DNA from: Lachnospiraceae bacterium
Lineage (GTDB): Bacteria; Bacillota; Clostridia; Lachnospirales; Lachnospiraceae
Reading direction: 5' to 3'
Assembly: GCA_021199475.1 (NCBI GenBank)
Contig: JAJQHZ010000055.1
Coordinates: forward strand, 14,497-69,576
Length of the DNA stretch: 55,080 nt
In this document: in pieces, positions 1-9,446 of the stretch
How positions within the stretch are numbered: the first letter of the stretch is position 1
Layout: each line of letters starts with the position of its first letter
Program-made: the position numbers and the translations under genes
The notes under the pieces: model-generated
Seen by the model: the letters and a program-made list of their open reading frames with translations, nothing else
Told to the model about the DNA's origin: nothing
Database searches by the model: none

Positions 1-1
1 G

Positions 2-292
2 GCTCAGGAATCGGATGCGTGCCTGACTGCCGATTCAGAAGAGACTTCGGCGCTGAATGCAGACGTCCCCGGAGAGGAAAATCGGAATCAGAATGTAGAT
101 GTCTGTGAGGGGGAAGTCTACGAGCGGTATGAGGAGACGCACTTCCAGCGGGCCTGGTCAATGGATCGCGTGCGGACGCTTCTCGAAGAAGCCGGGATGC
201 GGTTTGAAGCGGTATATGACGCGTTTACGGAAAAGGAGCCGCACCAGAAGAGTGAGCGTGTCTATTTTATCGCGCGCGAACATGGGAAGTGA
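2..292 (+). CDS. C-terminal part of a class I SAM-dependent methyltransferase (partial)
   Basis: The gene is cut by the left edge of the window; the frame is open from base 2 and stops with TGA at 290-292. The last 55 or so residues contain the tail often seen in small clostridial methyltransferases: a YEETHFQRAW stretch, an LLEEAGM helix, and a SERVYFIARE strand near the C-terminus. The preceding residues are acidic and low in complexity, which resembles the loop insertions seen elsewhere in the window. The SAM-binding motif lies outside the window, so substrate and role cannot be told. The stop is one base away from the end of the convergent lipoprotein gene. The family call is moderately sure and rests only on the tail. 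Confidence 0.6.
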   Translation, partial: AQESDACLTADSEETSALNADVPGEENRNQNVDVCEGEVYERYEETHFQRAWSMDRVRTLLEEAGMRFEAVYDAFTEKEPHQKSERVYFIAREHGK

Positions 293-293
293 G

Positions 294-791
294 TCAGGAC
301 TCTGCCTTCGGCACCTCGTAGGTCTCATTGTAATTGAATTCGCCGGTATCAATATCGGTGATCACACTGTTTTCCCATATGAAACGAAGGTACCGGTAGA
401 TCACCTCATGCTCCCGCAGATATTCCGTGGAGCTCAGAAGATCGTACAGCTCGGCTTCCTCGATATCGTTTTCATCGCAGATATCCTCTTCAAACATGGG
501 GACGTTATCGATAAAAAAGTTTGCGATCAGTGTGGAAATATTTTCATCATAAGGAATCTCGTTAATGGACATCACCATGTAGCTGGATTCGACATCCGTG
601 TAGGCAGCCTGAATGACATAGTCACTGTAGGCCCTGACAAATTCGCTCTTTCCGTCTCCAATCGCAACGCCATCGGACGTGGTGCCGTCTGTGACTTCAA
701 ACAGCTCAGAAGAAGCGACCTGCTGTTCTTTTTTTTCACAGCCGCCGAGAAGCAGGACGGGAATCAGCAGAAGAAATAATGTTTTTTTCAT
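294..791 (-). CDS. Small predicted lipoprotein of unknown function
   Basis: The 165-residue protein begins with a short positive n-region and a hydrophobic core ending in a lipobox, LLGGC, so Cys18 should be lipid-modified and the protein anchored to the outer face of the membrane. The mature part is acidic and contains no domain that I recognise. AGGAGAG on the minus strand (about 803-809) lies about 11 bases before the ATG. The gene runs head-on into the methyltransferase, leaving one base between the stops, so the two transcripts must overlap or share a terminator. Its 5' untranslated region holds two strong hairpins. I chose this strand over the overlapping plus-strand frame because of the clear signal peptide. 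Confidence 0.75.
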   Translation of the reverse strand: MKKTLFLLLIPVLLLGGCEKKEQQVASSELFEVTDGTTSDGVAIGDGKSEFVRAYSDYVIQAAYTDVESSYMVMSINEIPYDENISTLIANFFIDNVPMFEEDICDENDIEEAELYDLLSSTEYLREHEVIYRYLRFIWENSVITDIDTGEFNYNETYEVPKAES

Positions 792-814
792 ATAATAGTG
801 GCTCTCCTATACAT

Positions 815-884
815 GTCCATCATCCGGCATGGATGATGGACGAAGGACTCGCCTCGCACAACGTGCGATTTAGAATGGCGAGGC
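815..884. other. Two adjacent hairpins in the leader of the lipoprotein gene
   Basis: 815-825 pairs perfectly with 831-841 (11 bp, GTCCATCATCC, 5-base loop). 851-857 (GCCTCGC) pairs with 878-884. Inside the second element, CGCAC 855-859 pairs with GTGCG 863-867, and this excludes the outer pairing because bases 855-857 are shared. Neither hairpin is followed by a convincing U-tract on either strand. The rest of the 792-1080 gap holds nothing else I can identify. Confidence 0.6.
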
Positions 885-1080
885 TCTCCATATCTCTCCA
901 AATAGAGTAACACAAACGCTCCAAAGAATCCAGATAAAATCAGAGAAAAGAATTATTATTTTTGCATCAGCGAATACGGATGCCATAATCAGAGGCATGG
1001 ACGGATCACCTGTTTCGGACGCGGTTCACGGAAATATATGGAAAGAAAGTGAACAAAACCTTAAAATTTCGAAAATTCGG

Positions 1081-1109
1081 TTGACTTTTTTTATGAATTG
1101 TCTTATCTT
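1081..1109 (+). promoter_or_regulatory. Sigma-A-type promoter for the LtaS-like gene
   Basis: TTGACT at 1081-1086 is followed, after a 17-base spacer, by TATCTT at 1104-1109. This puts the transcription start near 1116, so the longest reading frame, which opens at 1098, cannot use its first start codon from this promoter. Confidence 0.6.
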
Positions 1110-1247
1110 TCCCTATGGTTTTTATTTCACATTGATTTTACGAGATTTTTACCAGAAATGCTGCCGGAAGGCATCCGGCAATCGATGGATGAGAGGAGGA
1201 ATCGCCCCTTGTTCGGGAGAAGTAAAAAGAATCAGGAAGAGAGCTGC

Positions 1248-3713
1248 ATGCGGATGGATCACGTACAGGAAGCAAATCCGCAAGGAGAAACAGGTAGCTT
1301 TGATAAGACGAAAAAGGCTCTGAAAGCTCAAAAGCCAAAGCGGATAACCAAGATGAAAAGGATGAAGAAAGAAAAGCCGCGCAATCCGAAGCTGGATCGT
1401 GCGATCGCGGTGATGAACCGTTATTCCTTACTGTTCCATATGCTGCTGGCCTGCGGCATCTGCTTTGTGATTGAGTGGATTTCGCGGCATTCGTTTATAG
1501 AAGCCTGCCAGTTTATGGTGGACCGGAATCTGGTGTTCCTCTATAACGCCTTTCTGGTGTGGGCGACCCTGACGCTGGTATACATAGTAAAACGCCGTCT
1601 GGCGGCAAGGGTTCTGATCAGTGCATTCTGGTTGTTCCTCGGCACGATTAACGGCGCAATTTTATCAAAAAGGGTATCTCCGTTCGGCTGGACGGATCTG
1701 AAGATGGTGGGCGATCTGTTCACCATGCAGAGCAATTATTTTACCGACACAGAGGCGGCGATTGTTATCGGGGTTGTAGCGGCGGTATGTATTTTGTTGG
1801 TGATTCTCTGGATCAAGGGACCGAAATTTCAGGGGAAGGCGCACCGCCTGGCCGGGGTTTTCATGGTGGCGATCGTAATCATGATGGTGCCGCAGGTGAC
1901 GAACGCGGCGAAGAGCAGCAACGTCATTGCTTCTTACTTTGAGAATCTGGCGCAGGGCTACAAGGATTACGGATTTGTTTACAGCTTCTCCTCCAGTGCG
2001 CTGGATCAGGGAATGAGCGCGCCTTCCGGGTATTCCGAGGAGGCGGTGCAGGCAGTGCTTGACCAGATGAGTGGAGAGAGCACCGGGACGGCAGATGCAT
2101 CTGACGGATCAGCGAATGAACAGGCAGGTGCTTTGACAGAGCTGGCGGCAGATGCGGCGGATGCAGCGTCAACCGGCAGCGCGCAGCTTGTGCAGGCAGG
2201 CACGGCGAAGACAACATCCTCTAATGAAACGGATGAGACGGAATTGCCGGATGCTGCGGCTGAGAATGATACAGAGGCAGCGGAAGAAGATTCGGCTCCG
2301 GATGATAGCGGGATCGCAGAAGAGAGTGAGGCCGCAGAAGATAGCGGGATCGCGGAAGAGAGTGAGATTTCGGAAGAGACGACAGGTTCGGAGGATTGGG
2401 AATACCCGAACATCATTGTCGTTCTTCTGGAATCTTTTGTGAATCCGGATATGATTAATTTCCTGGAGACCAGTGAGGAAGCGGTTCCGAATTTTGAGTA
2501 TCTGTTTGACAATTATACATCCGGCTATGTGGAGGTGCCGGTCGTCGGCGCGGGCACGGCGAACACGGAGTTTGAGATTCTGACTGGTATGAGCATGCAG
2601 TTTTTCGGGCTCGGTGAATACCCGTATAAAACCATTCTCAAGGAAACAAACTGCGAGAGCATCGCCTCCGAACTCAATACACTGGGCTATGGAACGCATG
2701 TGGTTCACAACAATGGGGGTAATTTTTACAGCCGGGCAAATGCCTTCTCGCAGATGGGCTTTGATACCTTCACCAGCAAGGAGCTGATGGATATTCAGGA
2801 ATATACGCCTCTGGGGACCTGGCCGACCGACCATATTCTGGTCGGAGAGGTGGAAAAGTCTCTGAATTATACGCCGGATCAGCAGGATTTTGTCTATGTG
2901 ATCACGGTCGGCACCCACGGCGATTATCCGGACTATGAGGTAATCGAGGATCCGGAGATCACGATTTCCGGCGTGGAGGACGAAGGGGAGGCGTATTCGT
3001 GGGAGTATTATGTGAATATGCTGCACGAGACCGATGAGTTTATCGGCGAGCTGATTGAGATGCTCGAGGAGCGCGATGAGCCGACCTATGTGGTGATGTT
3101 CGGCGATCATCTTCCGACGATGGGGCTGACGGAGGAGGATATGTCGACGGGAAGTCTGTTCCTGACTCCTTATGTGACCTGGAACAATCTGGGCATGGAT
3201 AAAAATGACAGTGATATGACTTCCTACCAGCTTCTGGCAGACACACTGGAGGAGCTTGGACTTGGCGGTGTCGGCACGATGTTTACGCTTCATCAGAACC
3301 GGGACGCCTATGATACGGAAGAAGAGTATATTGACGCAATTGAGCTGCTGCAGTATGATATCCTTTACGGAGAGCATTACGTATACGGCGGTGAGGATCC
3401 GTATCCGGCTTCCGACCTGGTGATGGGCACCGAGGACGTGGTCATTGACCAGATCATGGAGGGCGAGAGCGGCAGTTATTATTACATAATTGGCGAGAAC
3501 TTTACAAAATGGAGCAAGGTGTATATCAATGATGAGAAGGTCAGTACGACCTATTATTCCTCTTCTCTGCTCCGCATTAAAAAGAGTAAGGTTTCCGATG
3601 GAACAAATACCGTGGTAGTAAATCAGGTGGGTTCTTCGAATACGATTTTCCGCAGCTCGAATGAGGTTGAGCTAGTGGTGGGCGGGGACGAGACAGACGT
3701 CCAGACAGAGTAA
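1248..3713 (+). CDS. LTA synthase family membrane sulfatase/phosphotransferase
   Basis: The protein is an LtaS-type enzyme that would transfer glycerolphosphate, or a related group, onto a surface glycolipid outside the cell. It has a basic N-terminus, about five membrane segments in the first 215 residues, an acidic low-complexity linker, and a sulfatase-fold domain. Family signatures are visible: VVLLESF (metal Glu), GAGTANTEFE with the catalytic Thr near residue 436, GTHGDYP, and MFGDHLP (metal Asp-His). After the catalytic domain lies an extra beta-rich, IPT/TIG-like segment of about 80 residues ending at the stop, which LtaS lacks. The linker contains a 36-base tandem duplication (2304-2339 and 2340-2375). 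ATG 1248 has AGGAAGAG 4-10 bases upstream; in-frame ATG 1185 is an alternative. Confidence 0.85.
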   Translation: MRMDHVQEANPQGETGSFDKTKKALKAQKPKRITKMKRMKKEKPRNPKLDRAIAVMNRYSLLFHMLLACGICFVIEWISRHSFIEACQFMVDRNLVFLYNAFLVWATLTLVYIVKRRLAARVLISAFWLFLGTINGAILSKRVSPFGWTDLKMVGDLFTMQSNYFTDTEAAIVIGVVAAVCILLVILWIKGPKFQGKAHRLAGVFMVAIVIMMVPQVTNAAKSSNVIASYFENLAQGYKDYGFVYSFSSSALDQGMSAPSGYSEEAVQAVLDQMSGESTGTADASDGSANEQAGALTELAADAADAASTGSAQLVQAGTAKTTSSNETDETELPDAAAENDTEAAEEDSAPDDSGIAEESEAAEDSGIAEESEISEETTGSEDWEYPNIIVVLLESFVNPDMINFLETSEEAVPNFEYLFDNYTSGYVEVPVVGAGTANTEFEILTGMSMQFFGLGEYPYKTILKETNCESIASELNTLGYGTHVVHNNGGNFYSRANAFSQMGFDTFTSKELMDIQEYTPLGTWPTDHILVGEVEKSLNYTPDQQDFVYVITVGTHGDYPDYEVIEDPEITISGVEDEGEAYSWEYYVNMLHETDEFIGELIEMLEERDEPTYVVMFGDHLPTMGLTEEDMSTGSLFLTPYVTWNNLGMDKNDSDMTSYQLLADTLEELGLGGVGTMFTLHQNRDAYDTEEEYIDAIELLQYDILYGEHYVYGGEDPYPASDLVMGTEDVVIDQIMEGESGSYYYIIGENFTKWSKVYINDEKVSTTYYSSSLLRIKKSKVSDGTNTVVVNQVGSSNTIFRSSNEVELVVGGDETDVQTE

Positions 3714-3727
3714 GGATAAGAGGGAGT

Positions 3728-5377
3728 ATGCTGAGAGTATTTCTGGTAGAGGATGAGACCATCATCCGGGAGGGACTGCGTGATATCATTCCCTGGCAGC
3801 AGTACGGTTTTACGCTTGTGGGCGATGCGGGCGACGGGGAAGAGGCGCTGCCGATGATCCGTGAGGCGCATCCGGATGTGCTGATTACGGATATTAAAAT
3901 GCCATTTATGGATGGTCTGGCGCTGAGCAGCCTGGTGAGCAGAGAATTTCCGAATACGAAAATTATCATTATCAGCGGATACGATGAATTTGAGTATGCG
4001 CGTCAGGACATCCGGATCGGTGTGGATCAGTATCTTTTGAAGCCGGTCACAAAGGCGATGCTGGTGAAAGCGCTCAATGAGGTATCTGAGAAAATCAGCA
4101 CAGAGCGGGAGCAGGAAAGCTATATGGAGCAGTTCCGCGCGGAGGTGCAGGAGTATGAGCAGTTTTCCAGGCGGCGCTTTTTTGAGGAAATCGTGACCGG
4201 GCAGCTGTCGGTCGAAGAGATTTATGAGAAAGCGAATCAGCTTGGCATTGCAATTCATGCGCAGAGTTACAATCTCCTGATGTACAGCATCACCGCGAAG
4301 CGGATGCAGGCATCTGATCCTTCCGCAGCGTCCGGCATTGGGGAGGCAGTTCAGGAGGCACACGATGGTCTGACACAGTTTTTCCTGATGTATCCGGAAT
4401 ACCTGGTCTTCCGTTGGAATATCCAGACCTATGCGGTGCTGATCAAGGCAGGACACGGACAGATGGAGGAGCTGACCAGCCGCTGCCTGGATACGATTCG
4501 TATGCATGTCCTTCCGCTCGAGGGAAAGGCCGAGTGGCACGTGGCGATCGGAGAGGAGACAACGCGGCTTTCTGCCCTTCCGGCCTGCTTTGATGAGGTG
4601 AGCCGGATTTATTCGTACCGCCATCTGCTGGGAGACTGCCATGTGTTAACCAAAGAAAATACTCGTCCGTTAATGGAAAACGAGGAGGAGGGCAGCCTCA
4701 AAAATGTGGATATGTCCCGTCTGGACCAGTCTATTTTGCGCGGTTTTCTGGAAAATGGACTGCCGGAGGAGATGGATAATTTTGTGGATGAATATATTGG
4801 AGGAGCCCGTGATGCCGTCGCTTCCCGGCTGTTCTGCCAGTATCTGATGCTGAATGTCCGCTTTACCGCGGCTGCGTATCTGGAATCCATCGGTTATGAC
4901 CAGAAGGATTTTATTGATGATTTCCCATCCGCACAGCTTACGGGCAGGAGCCTGAGTATTCAGGAGCTGCGGGAGTATGTCCGAAGCATTCTCTCCCGCG
5001 TGTTTGAATTAAGAGAAAAAGAATCAAAAAGCCAGAGCAAAACCGTGATTTTGCAGGCACTGGAATTTATCAATCATAATTTTACCAATGAATCGATTTC
5101 ATTAAAAGAGGTCGCGGCCAGGGTAAATGTCAGCGCGAATTATTTCAGCGCGGTGTTCAGCCAGGAGATGCGTCAGACCTTCGTGGAATATCTGACGCAG
5201 AAGCGCATGGACCGTGCGAAGGAGCTGCTGCGCGGCTCTGATCTGCGTACCGCAGAAGTGGCTGCGAAGGTAGGCTACCGCGATCCGCATTATTTCAGCT
5301 TTGTATTCCGCAAGACGCAGGGATGTACGCCGAGGGATTACCGGGCGGGGAACGGAGGCCATGCGCACGGAGGATGA
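3728..5377 (+). CDS. YesN/AraT-like response regulator, AraC-type DNA binding
   Basis: The regulator has an N-terminal receiver (acidic pair E8-D9, phospho-acceptor D55 in LITDIKMPFMDG, conserved K in LLKPV) and a C-terminal AraC/XylS double helix-turn-helix (about residues 440-545, with SLKEVAARVNVSANYFSAVF and YRDPHYFSFVFRK). About 300 residues between them match the variable linker of YesN-type regulators. The kinase follows 94 bases downstream, then a sugar-binding lipoprotein. This makes it the output protein of a sugar-sensing three-component system, probably activating the transporter promoter at 9643. It starts 14 bases after the LtaS-like gene with no terminator between, so read-through is likely. 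Confidence 0.92.
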   Translation: MLRVFLVEDETIIREGLRDIIPWQQYGFTLVGDAGDGEEALPMIREAHPDVLITDIKMPFMDGLALSSLVSREFPNTKIIIISGYDEFEYARQDIRIGVDQYLLKPVTKAMLVKALNEVSEKISTEREQESYMEQFRAEVQEYEQFSRRRFFEEIVTGQLSVEEIYEKANQLGIAIHAQSYNLLMYSITAKRMQASDPSAASGIGEAVQEAHDGLTQFFLMYPEYLVFRWNIQTYAVLIKAGHGQMEELTSRCLDTIRMHVLPLEGKAEWHVAIGEETTRLSALPACFDEVSRIYSYRHLLGDCHVLTKENTRPLMENEEEGSLKNVDMSRLDQSILRGFLENGLPEEMDNFVDEYIGGARDAVASRLFCQYLMLNVRFTAAAYLESIGYDQKDFIDDFPSAQLTGRSLSIQELREYVRSILSRVFELREKESKSQSKTVILQALEFINHNFTNESISLKEVAARVNVSANYFSAVFSQEMRQTFVEYLTQKRMDRAKELLRGSDLRTAEVAAKVGYRDPHYFSFVFRKTQGCTPRDYRAGNGGHAHGG

Positions 5378-5471
5378 AATCCGTTCGCGGCGGAGCTCCG
5401 GGACGCCTGCTGCGTATGACCGGATGTGATTAGCTATGAAAATGGTCTGAGATTTTCAGGGGAGGACGCAG

Positions 5472-6965
5472 ATGAAAGGAAAACGGAGAAACGGAAAGCC
5501 GGTATCTTTAACCCTTCGGATGCGGACGCTTCTGATTACTTTTTTTGTCCCGGTACTGGTGATGATGTGCGTGATGCTTGCGGTGATGGTCACCTACGTC
5601 AACCGATATACCTCCATTCTGCACAATGTCACGACCGCGTCTGAGTTCAACCAGGATTTTAAAGAGAATATTGATCTGAAAATGTATTATTATGTGGTGG
5701 GCAGCCACTATTCGGAGGGACTGCCGATTGAGGAAGTGGAAGCTGCGCAGGAGCTGGCCCGCGGGCTTCTGGAGACGACCACACAGGAGGAGAGCTGGAA
5801 AGCGATCAACGGCGTCCTTGAATTATGTGAAAACCTGGAGGATAAGATTTATCTGATTGAGGAGACGGATAATTATGATGACCGGCAGACGCAGCTGGAG
5901 AACAACATCTATGTTCTGACCGATCTGATTCAGGAATATATGTATAATTATCTGTATTATGAGGCTTCGCTGCTGGACAGCCTGCAGACGGACATGGTGC
6001 GCAGTCTGTGGCTTGAGATCGGACTGATCGCGGCTGCAGCAGTCGTGCTTTTGATTGTCGTGCTGCGGCGTTCGCTTCGGTTTGCCGGCTCCATCACACA
6101 GCCGATCAGTGATCTGTGCGCCCGCGTGCGTTCGATTGGAAACGGGGACTTGACGGCACGGACGCCAATTCAGGCGCAGGAGTATGAGATTCAGACCTTA
6201 AGTGACGGGTTTGAGGACATGGTGGTCCGCCTGAATCAGCAGATTGAGCAGAACCGGCAGGAGCAGACGCGTCTGCGCAGCGCGGAGCTGGCTCTTTTGC
6301 AGGCACAGATCAACCCGCATTTTCTCTATAATACACTGGATGCGATCGTCTGGCTGATTGAGATGGAAAAAAATGAGCAGGCAGTGGAGATGGTGACCAG
6401 CCTGTCTGCGTTTTTCCGTTCTTCCCTGAGCAATGGGCAGGATGTGATCACACTGCGTGAGGAAGAACAGCATGTGCGCAGCTATCTGGAGATCCAGCAT
6501 GTGCGGTACAAGGATATCCTGGAATATGAGATTGCCATCGCGCCGGAGCTTGCCTGCTACCGGATTCCGAAGCTGACCCTGCAGCCGCTCGTGGAGAATG
6601 CGCTTTATCACGGGATTAAGCAGAAGCGCGGCCAGGGGCATATCCGCGTGAGAGGCTGGATGGAGGTGCTGGATTCGAGAGGAATTCTGATAGAGACACC
6701 CGAGCAGAGGGAAGACGCGCGCCAGAAAAATCCTTCGGCGGCCGTCATTGTCCTTACGGTGGAGGATAACGGTGCGGGTATGGATGAAGAGCGTCTGGCC
6801 CAGGTGCGCGGAACCCTAAAGCACGAGCAGAGCATTGGCTTTGGTGTGGCGACGGTGCAGGAGCGTCTGCAGCTGATGTTTGGGATGGAATACGGCCTGC
6901 AGATTGAGAGCAGGGCGGGAGAGGGGACGCGTGTGACCGTGCGTATTCCGCCGCAGGAGGAGTGA
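5472..6965 (+). CDS. YesM/AraS-like sensor histidine kinase
   Basis: The order of domains is a membrane segment (about 19-41), an extracellular sensor of only about 130 residues, a second membrane segment (about 178-200), HAMP, a His_kinase domain with the acceptor in QINPHFLYNTLDAI (His near 282), and an HATPase domain (NALYHGI, EDNGAGM, GFGVATVQERL). It is shorter than many YesM kinases because the sensor region is compact, which fits a kinase that reads the state of a separate binding protein. GGGGAGG lies just before the ATG. Its partners are the response regulator upstream and the binding lipoprotein downstream. Confidence 0.92.
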   Translation: MKGKRRNGKPVSLTLRMRTLLITFFVPVLVMMCVMLAVMVTYVNRYTSILHNVTTASEFNQDFKENIDLKMYYYVVGSHYSEGLPIEEVEAAQELARGLLETTTQEESWKAINGVLELCENLEDKIYLIEETDNYDDRQTQLENNIYVLTDLIQEYMYNYLYYEASLLDSLQTDMVRSLWLEIGLIAAAAVVLLIVVLRRSLRFAGSITQPISDLCARVRSIGNGDLTARTPIQAQEYEIQTLSDGFEDMVVRLNQQIEQNRQEQTRLRSAELALLQAQINPHFLYNTLDAIVWLIEMEKNEQAVEMVTSLSAFFRSSLSNGQDVITLREEEQHVRSYLEIQHVRYKDILEYEIAIAPELACYRIPKLTLQPLVENALYHGIKQKRGQGHIRVRGWMEVLDSRGILIETPEQREDARQKNPSAAVIVLTVEDNGAGMDEERLAQVRGTLKHEQSIGFGVATVQERLQLMFGMEYGLQIESRAGEGTRVTVRIPPQEE

Positions 6966-7057
6966 CGCAGGAGGAATGAGGCTGCGACCGGATCGCCGGA
7001 AAGTTTGGTTTTGGTCTATCCGGGTCAGGGTGTTATGCAAAGAAAGTGAGTGTATAT

Positions 7058-8089
7058 ATGATCTGCCGCTGGAATTGTTCTAAAAATAAAATTCGTGCTG
7101 TATCTGGCATGGCTGTGCTGTCGATGGTGGGATTGCTTTGCGGATGCGCAGGCCAAACCGCCATGCAGACGGAAACGGAGGCGGCGGACGGTCTGATTTC
7201 GGTCGCTTTTTCTGAGGTTGGAGCGGAGTCGGATTGGCGGGTGGCAAATTCGGAATCCATGCGCACGACCTTTACAACGGAAAAAGGCTATGAATTTTAT
7301 TTTGAAGATGCGAAGGGCAAGCAGGAGAATCAGATCACAACGCTTCGCAATTATATTTTGCAGGGGGTCGATTACATTGTGCTGGATCCGGTGATTGAGA
7401 CCGGATGGGACGAGGTCCTGGCAGAGGCAAAGGAGGCCGGGATTCCGGTTATCGTGGTGGACCGGATGATTGATGTGGAGGATGACAGCTTGTATACGGC
7501 GTGGGTCGGCTCGGACTTTAATAAAGAAGGAGAAATGGCGGTTGAATGGCTGGAGGAATATTTAAACGAACAGGGCCGTTCGGAGGAAGCCATCACAATC
7601 CTTCATGTGATTGGCACCCAGGGATCCTCGGCTCAGCTTGGCAGAACCGCCGGGCTGGAAGAGGGAGTAGCGGAGCGTGAGAACTGGGAAATCATCGCAC
7701 AGGTGGAGGGCGAGTTTACGCAGGCGAAAGCGTACGAGGAGGTATCCGAAATTCTGGGGCAGAACCAGGAAATCGATGTGATTTATTGTGAAAATGATGA
7801 CTCTGCGTTCGGTGCAATCCAGGCGCTCGAGGAGGCCGGACTTACTTATGGAACGGATGGAGATGTGATTATTATCTCTTTTGATGCGACCGAGGCCGGG
7901 CTGACTGCGTGTATGGAAGGCAGTATCAATCTTGATGTAGAATGCAACCCGATGCATGGTCCCCGGGTGGAAGCAATTATCGGGCAGCTTGAGGCCGGTG
8001 AGACACCGGAGAAAAACCACTATGTGGAAGAGGCTTACTTTACTCCGGATATGCTTACGGAAGAGCTGATTGCGTCACGGGGCTACTGA
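7058..8089 (+). CDS. Sugar-binding lipoprotein, probable sensor partner (AraP-like)
   Basis: This is a type I periplasmic-binding fold protein of the YtfQ/ribose-binding group. A signal peptide ends in LLCGC, so Cys30 is the likely lipid site. It is plainly paralogous to the transporter's own binding protein at 9732: both have ISDW-like starts (VGAESDWR against VGHESDWR), GTDGDVIIISFDA against GVDGDVILVSFDA, and ECNP near the end. It sits directly after the kinase and is separated from the transporter genes by a repressor, so I infer that it presents sugar to the kinase rather than to the permeases. ATG 7058 has GTGAG close upstream; a GTG at 7046 is in frame but has no ribosome site. Confidence 0.88.
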   Translation: MICRWNCSKNKIRAVSGMAVLSMVGLLCGCAGQTAMQTETEAADGLISVAFSEVGAESDWRVANSESMRTTFTTEKGYEFYFEDAKGKQENQITTLRNYILQGVDYIVLDPVIETGWDEVLAEAKEAGIPVIVVDRMIDVEDDSLYTAWVGSDFNKEGEMAVEWLEEYLNEQGRSEEAITILHVIGTQGSSAQLGRTAGLEEGVAERENWEIIAQVEGEFTQAKAYEEVSEILGQNQEIDVIYCENDDSAFGAIQALEEAGLTYGTDGDVIIISFDATEAGLTACMEGSINLDVECNPMHGPRVEAIIGQLEAGETPEKNHYVEEAYFTPDMLTEELIASRGY

Positions 8090-8119
8090 CCGTCGGTATA
8101 GAATCTTCGGGCGGTCGGT

Positions 8120-9238
8120 TTACGGCGCCATGCCGGTGCTCTCTCCGGTCCGGATTGACCAGGGGTACTGAATGGAGGATACGGGTTTCCCGTTTATGTT
8201 CGCCAGCAGCAGCTCTGCGGCGATGTGCCAGGGGTTTCCGTTCGGGCTGACCGCACAGGTGATTTTGGACGGATACCGGCTCCGGGCACCGGCGAAGGCG
8301 GATACGGAGATCTGTGAGGGCACGGGAAGTGCAAGCTTTTGCAGCTCGCGGATCAGCGCCGCTGCGATAGCTTCGTCCTCGCAGATGACTGCCGTGCATC
8401 CGGCCAGTTGGATCCGGATAAAGGAAAGAAGCAGTCTGGAGTCAGGCATCCGCACGGTGAGCGGGTCGTACCATAGAAAATCACGGTCGTCGAATGAGAG
8501 CCCGCTCTCACAGAGTGCGTGCAGAATACCGGCGTAGCGGTTGCGGCTGCTTTGATTGTCGAGACGAAAAATCCCGGCAATTTTTTTATGCCCGCGTTCA
8601 ATCAGATGATGCGCCAGAAGCCTGCCGCCTCCAAAATCATCCGTGGAGACCAGCAGAAAATCCTCGTGTCCGGTTCTGCTTTGAGCAGGGGAATCCAGAT
8701 CTGCGTCCGCCTGCAGCTGTGGATATCGATCGCCCAGAAACACGATGGAGGTACCGCGTGCGGCCAGGTCCCGATAAAGCGAAAGGTTTGGATTTGGGAA
8801 CGCAGTGCGTACACTGCGCACGAGAAGTCCGCGAACGGGGCGGTTTTGCAGCTCCATCAGGATTTTTCGCTCCTGATCGGTTCGGTTTTCCGTGCTGCAG
8901 ACCGACGCGGAGTACCCGGCTTCATTTAAAAAGGCTTCCGCCTCGCCGACCGCGTACTGGGAAGGATATCCGGCAACGTCGGGCAGGAGCAGCGCAATAT
9001 GATAAGAAGAAAGTGCGCTCGGAAATACGCCCGGAGCAATGAAGGTGCCGCTCCCCTGCCGCTTTTCAATCATCCCTTCCCCGAGCAGGACAGAGAGTGC
9101 CTGGCGCACGGTCTGGCGGCTGACATGATACGTGTGCGCCAGTTCAGCCTCCGTCGGAAGCTTCCGGCTGCCCAGAGGCCCCCGGGAGGCAATCTCTTTT
9201 CTGAGTGAATCAGCAAGAGCCTTGTATTTGATTTCCAT
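8120..9238 (-). CDS. GntR/LacI hybrid repressor, AraR-like
   Basis: A GntR winged helix occupies residues 1-70 (LPTEAELAHTYHVSRQTVRQAL followed by GMIEKRQGSGTFI). A LacI-type sugar-binding domain fills about 80-370, ending in the SIQYPWSIRTGESTG strand typical of AraR-like proteins. This architecture is the one of AraR, the arabinose-responsive repressor. It is divergent from the transporter genes and shares a 493-base regulatory region with them, so it most likely represses the transporter, or itself, in the absence of a pentose or furanose. AAGGAAGGG precedes the ATG by about 7 bases. The ligand is inferred only from context. Confidence 0.88.
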   Translation of the reverse strand: MEIKYKALADSLRKEIASRGPLGSRKLPTEAELAHTYHVSRQTVRQALSVLLGEGMIEKRQGSGTFIAPGVFPSALSSYHIALLLPDVAGYPSQYAVGEAEAFLNEAGYSASVCSTENRTDQERKILMELQNRPVRGLLVRSVRTAFPNPNLSLYRDLAARGTSIVFLGDRYPQLQADADLDSPAQSRTGHEDFLLVSTDDFGGGRLLAHHLIERGHKKIAGIFRLDNQSSRNRYAGILHALCESGLSFDDRDFLWYDPLTVRMPDSRLLLSFIRIQLAGCTAVICEDEAIAAALIRELQKLALPVPSQISVSAFAGARSRYPSKITCAVSPNGNPWHIAAELLLANINGKPVSSIQYPWSIRTGESTGMAP

Positions 9239-9307
9239 TGCAATCCCTTCCTTTTTATAGTATGCTTCGGATGGAAAAAAGGTATTTTATCCTGTGATTT
9301 GGGTGTC

Positions 9308-9330
9308 CAAAGGGAATCGTGCTGCCCTTG
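9308..9330. promoter_or_regulatory. Imperfect dyad, possible repressor operator
   Basis: CAAAGGG (9308-9314) is mirrored by CCCTTG (9325-9330), with one extra A in the left arm. It lies 70-92 bases upstream of the repressor start, where an autoregulatory operator could sit. Confidence 0.25.
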
Positions 9331-9446
9331 TATCCTATTATTTAGCCAGAATCCGCGGCAAAAGTCAATCGCGGGATGAAAAATTATCCGCTTTTTTTTC
9401 GGGAAAAGCCGGGAATCCGTAAGATTTAGAAAAATTCACAACAAAT

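Noticed and set aside
99-779. Long plus-strand frame over the lipoprotein region
   Set aside because: It overlaps the methyltransferase end and the minus-strand lipoprotein, has no ribosome site, and its product shows no family features; the antisense lipoprotein has a clear lipobox.
1098-1247. Upstream extension of the LtaS-like gene
   Set aside because: The predicted transcription start (about 1116) is after this start codon, and the extra residues are not family sequence.
8086-8117. Terminator between the convergent 7058 and 8120 genes
   Set aside because: CTGACCG/CGGTCGG pairing has a wobble, a 19-base loop and no real U-tract.
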